Positions 4,798 through 5,066 of a DNA stretch of 5,066 nucleotides are shown here, piece by piece (the first letter of the stretch is position 1; each line of letters starts with the position of its first letter). The stretch covers positions 1-5,066 of the forward strand of contig JAGWTK010000323.1 in NCBI GenBank assembly GCA_028876035.1, written 5' to 3'. The DNA comes from Bacteroidota bacterium (GTDB taxonomy: Bacteria > Bacteroidota > Bacteroidia > Chitinophagales > Chitinophagaceae). Below the pieces are notes generated by a model, which was not told the origin of the DNA, searched no databases, and worked only from the letters and a program-made list of their open reading frames with translations. Position numbers and translations under genes: made by a program.

Positions 4798-5066
4798 ATG
4801 AACCTACCAATCCGACTCCTTTTGCTGGCCGGCATTTTTTTGCCCTTCTGCCTCAGTGCGCAGCCAATATGTGGCTTCGACAAAATACACCAGGAACAAA
4901 TGCGTACCAATCCCGCCTACCGAAAGGCGATTGAATCAACGGATGCGTCTATCCAAAAATACATTGAACAACACCAGAATGATCCGCAGTTAAAAACTGC
5001 AGCTGCATTGTATACTATTCCGGTAGTTGTACACGTAGTGCACACGGGAGGAGCTGTTGGTACCAT
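4798..5066 (+). CDS. Secreted M43-like (pappalysin-type) metalloprotease, N-terminal fragment
   Basis: The first 89 codons of a gene that continues beyond the window. Residues 1-21 form a lipid-free type signal peptide: Arg6, hydrophobic LLLLAGIFLPF, and a probable cut after LSA before Gln22. The mature start PICGFDKIHQEQMRTNPAYR is typical of the propeptide region of Bacteroidota secreted zinc peptidases of the M43 family. It is followed by a helical, Gln-rich stretch and then LYTIPVVVHVVHTGGAVGT (71-89), the beta-strand that opens the catalytic domain in these proteins. The HExxHxxGxxH zinc motif would lie downstream, so activity cannot be confirmed. Many such proteins end in a T9SS sorting domain, which is also out of view. 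It follows a strong terminator and must have its own promoter. TATATTTT at 4741-4748 is one base off TAnnTTTG, with no good -33. Confidence 0.8.
   Translation, partial: MNLPIRLLLLAGIFLPFCLSAQPICGFDKIHQEQMRTNPAYRKAIESTDASIQKYIEQHQNDPQLKTAAALYTIPVVVHVVHTGGAVGT

Noticed and set aside
4701..4910. Minus-strand 69-residue frame across the terminator and peptidase start
   Set aside because: It reads through a clear intrinsic terminator and is antisense to a clear signal peptide.
1..5066. CRISPR array, tRNA/rRNA gene, insertion sequence or phage attachment site
   Set aside because: No regularly spaced repeats, no cloverleaf-like or rRNA sequence, no transposase-like frame and no terminal inverted repeats were seen on either strand.

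Overview
This window looks like a chromosomal housekeeping region from a member of the Bacteroidota, probably Chitinophagaceae or a close relative. The evidence is the gene content: L28, L33, a DUF4295 protein and FtsY in a row, a DUF3276 PUR-like protein, and an M43-type secreted peptidase. In addition, exact copies of the Bacteroidota -7 promoter element TAnnTTTG lie just upstream of four genes, and most starts lack a clear Shine-Dalgarno (SD) sequence. The genus-level placement is an inference.

Layout. Positions 1-89 (minus strand) hold the first codons of a polyphosphate kinase (ppk1) that runs off the left edge. A divergent intergenic region (90-352) carries a 10-bp palindrome and a strong promoter at 299-330. 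This promoter drives a small ribosomal-protein operon: rpmB (353-589), rpmG (619-801) and a 57-residue DUF4295 protein (835-1008), which was not called by a long-ORF criterion. A strong intrinsic terminator (1026-1061) closes the operon. ftsY (1136-2101) follows with its own -7 element. A complete fused ABC exporter (2176-4029) comes next, with a -7 element only 7 bases before its start codon. The 212-base gap 4030-4241 contains weak hairpins, a puzzling protein-like reading frame on the minus strand, and the promoter of a DUF3276/PUR-alpha-like gene (4242-4676, GTG start). That gene is closed by a clean terminator (4713-4739). The right edge holds the signal peptide and N-terminal prodomain region of a secreted M43-like metalloprotease (4798-5066, cut by the window end).

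How the genes fit together. L28, L33 and the DUF4295 protein are 50S components or likely ones, and FtsY docks ribosome-SRP complexes at the membrane, so 353-2101 is a translation and protein-targeting block. The exporter, the PUR-like protein, the polyphosphate kinase and the peptidase appear to be separate transcription units with no obvious shared pathway.

I did not find a new multi-gene system. The points most worth following up are: the DUF4295 protein as a lineage-specific ribosomal protein; the Glu-to-Asp change at the exporter's catalytic position; the SSB-like organisation of the DUF3276 tail; the near-leaderless exporter promoter; and the minus-strand coding-like remnant at 4059-4174.
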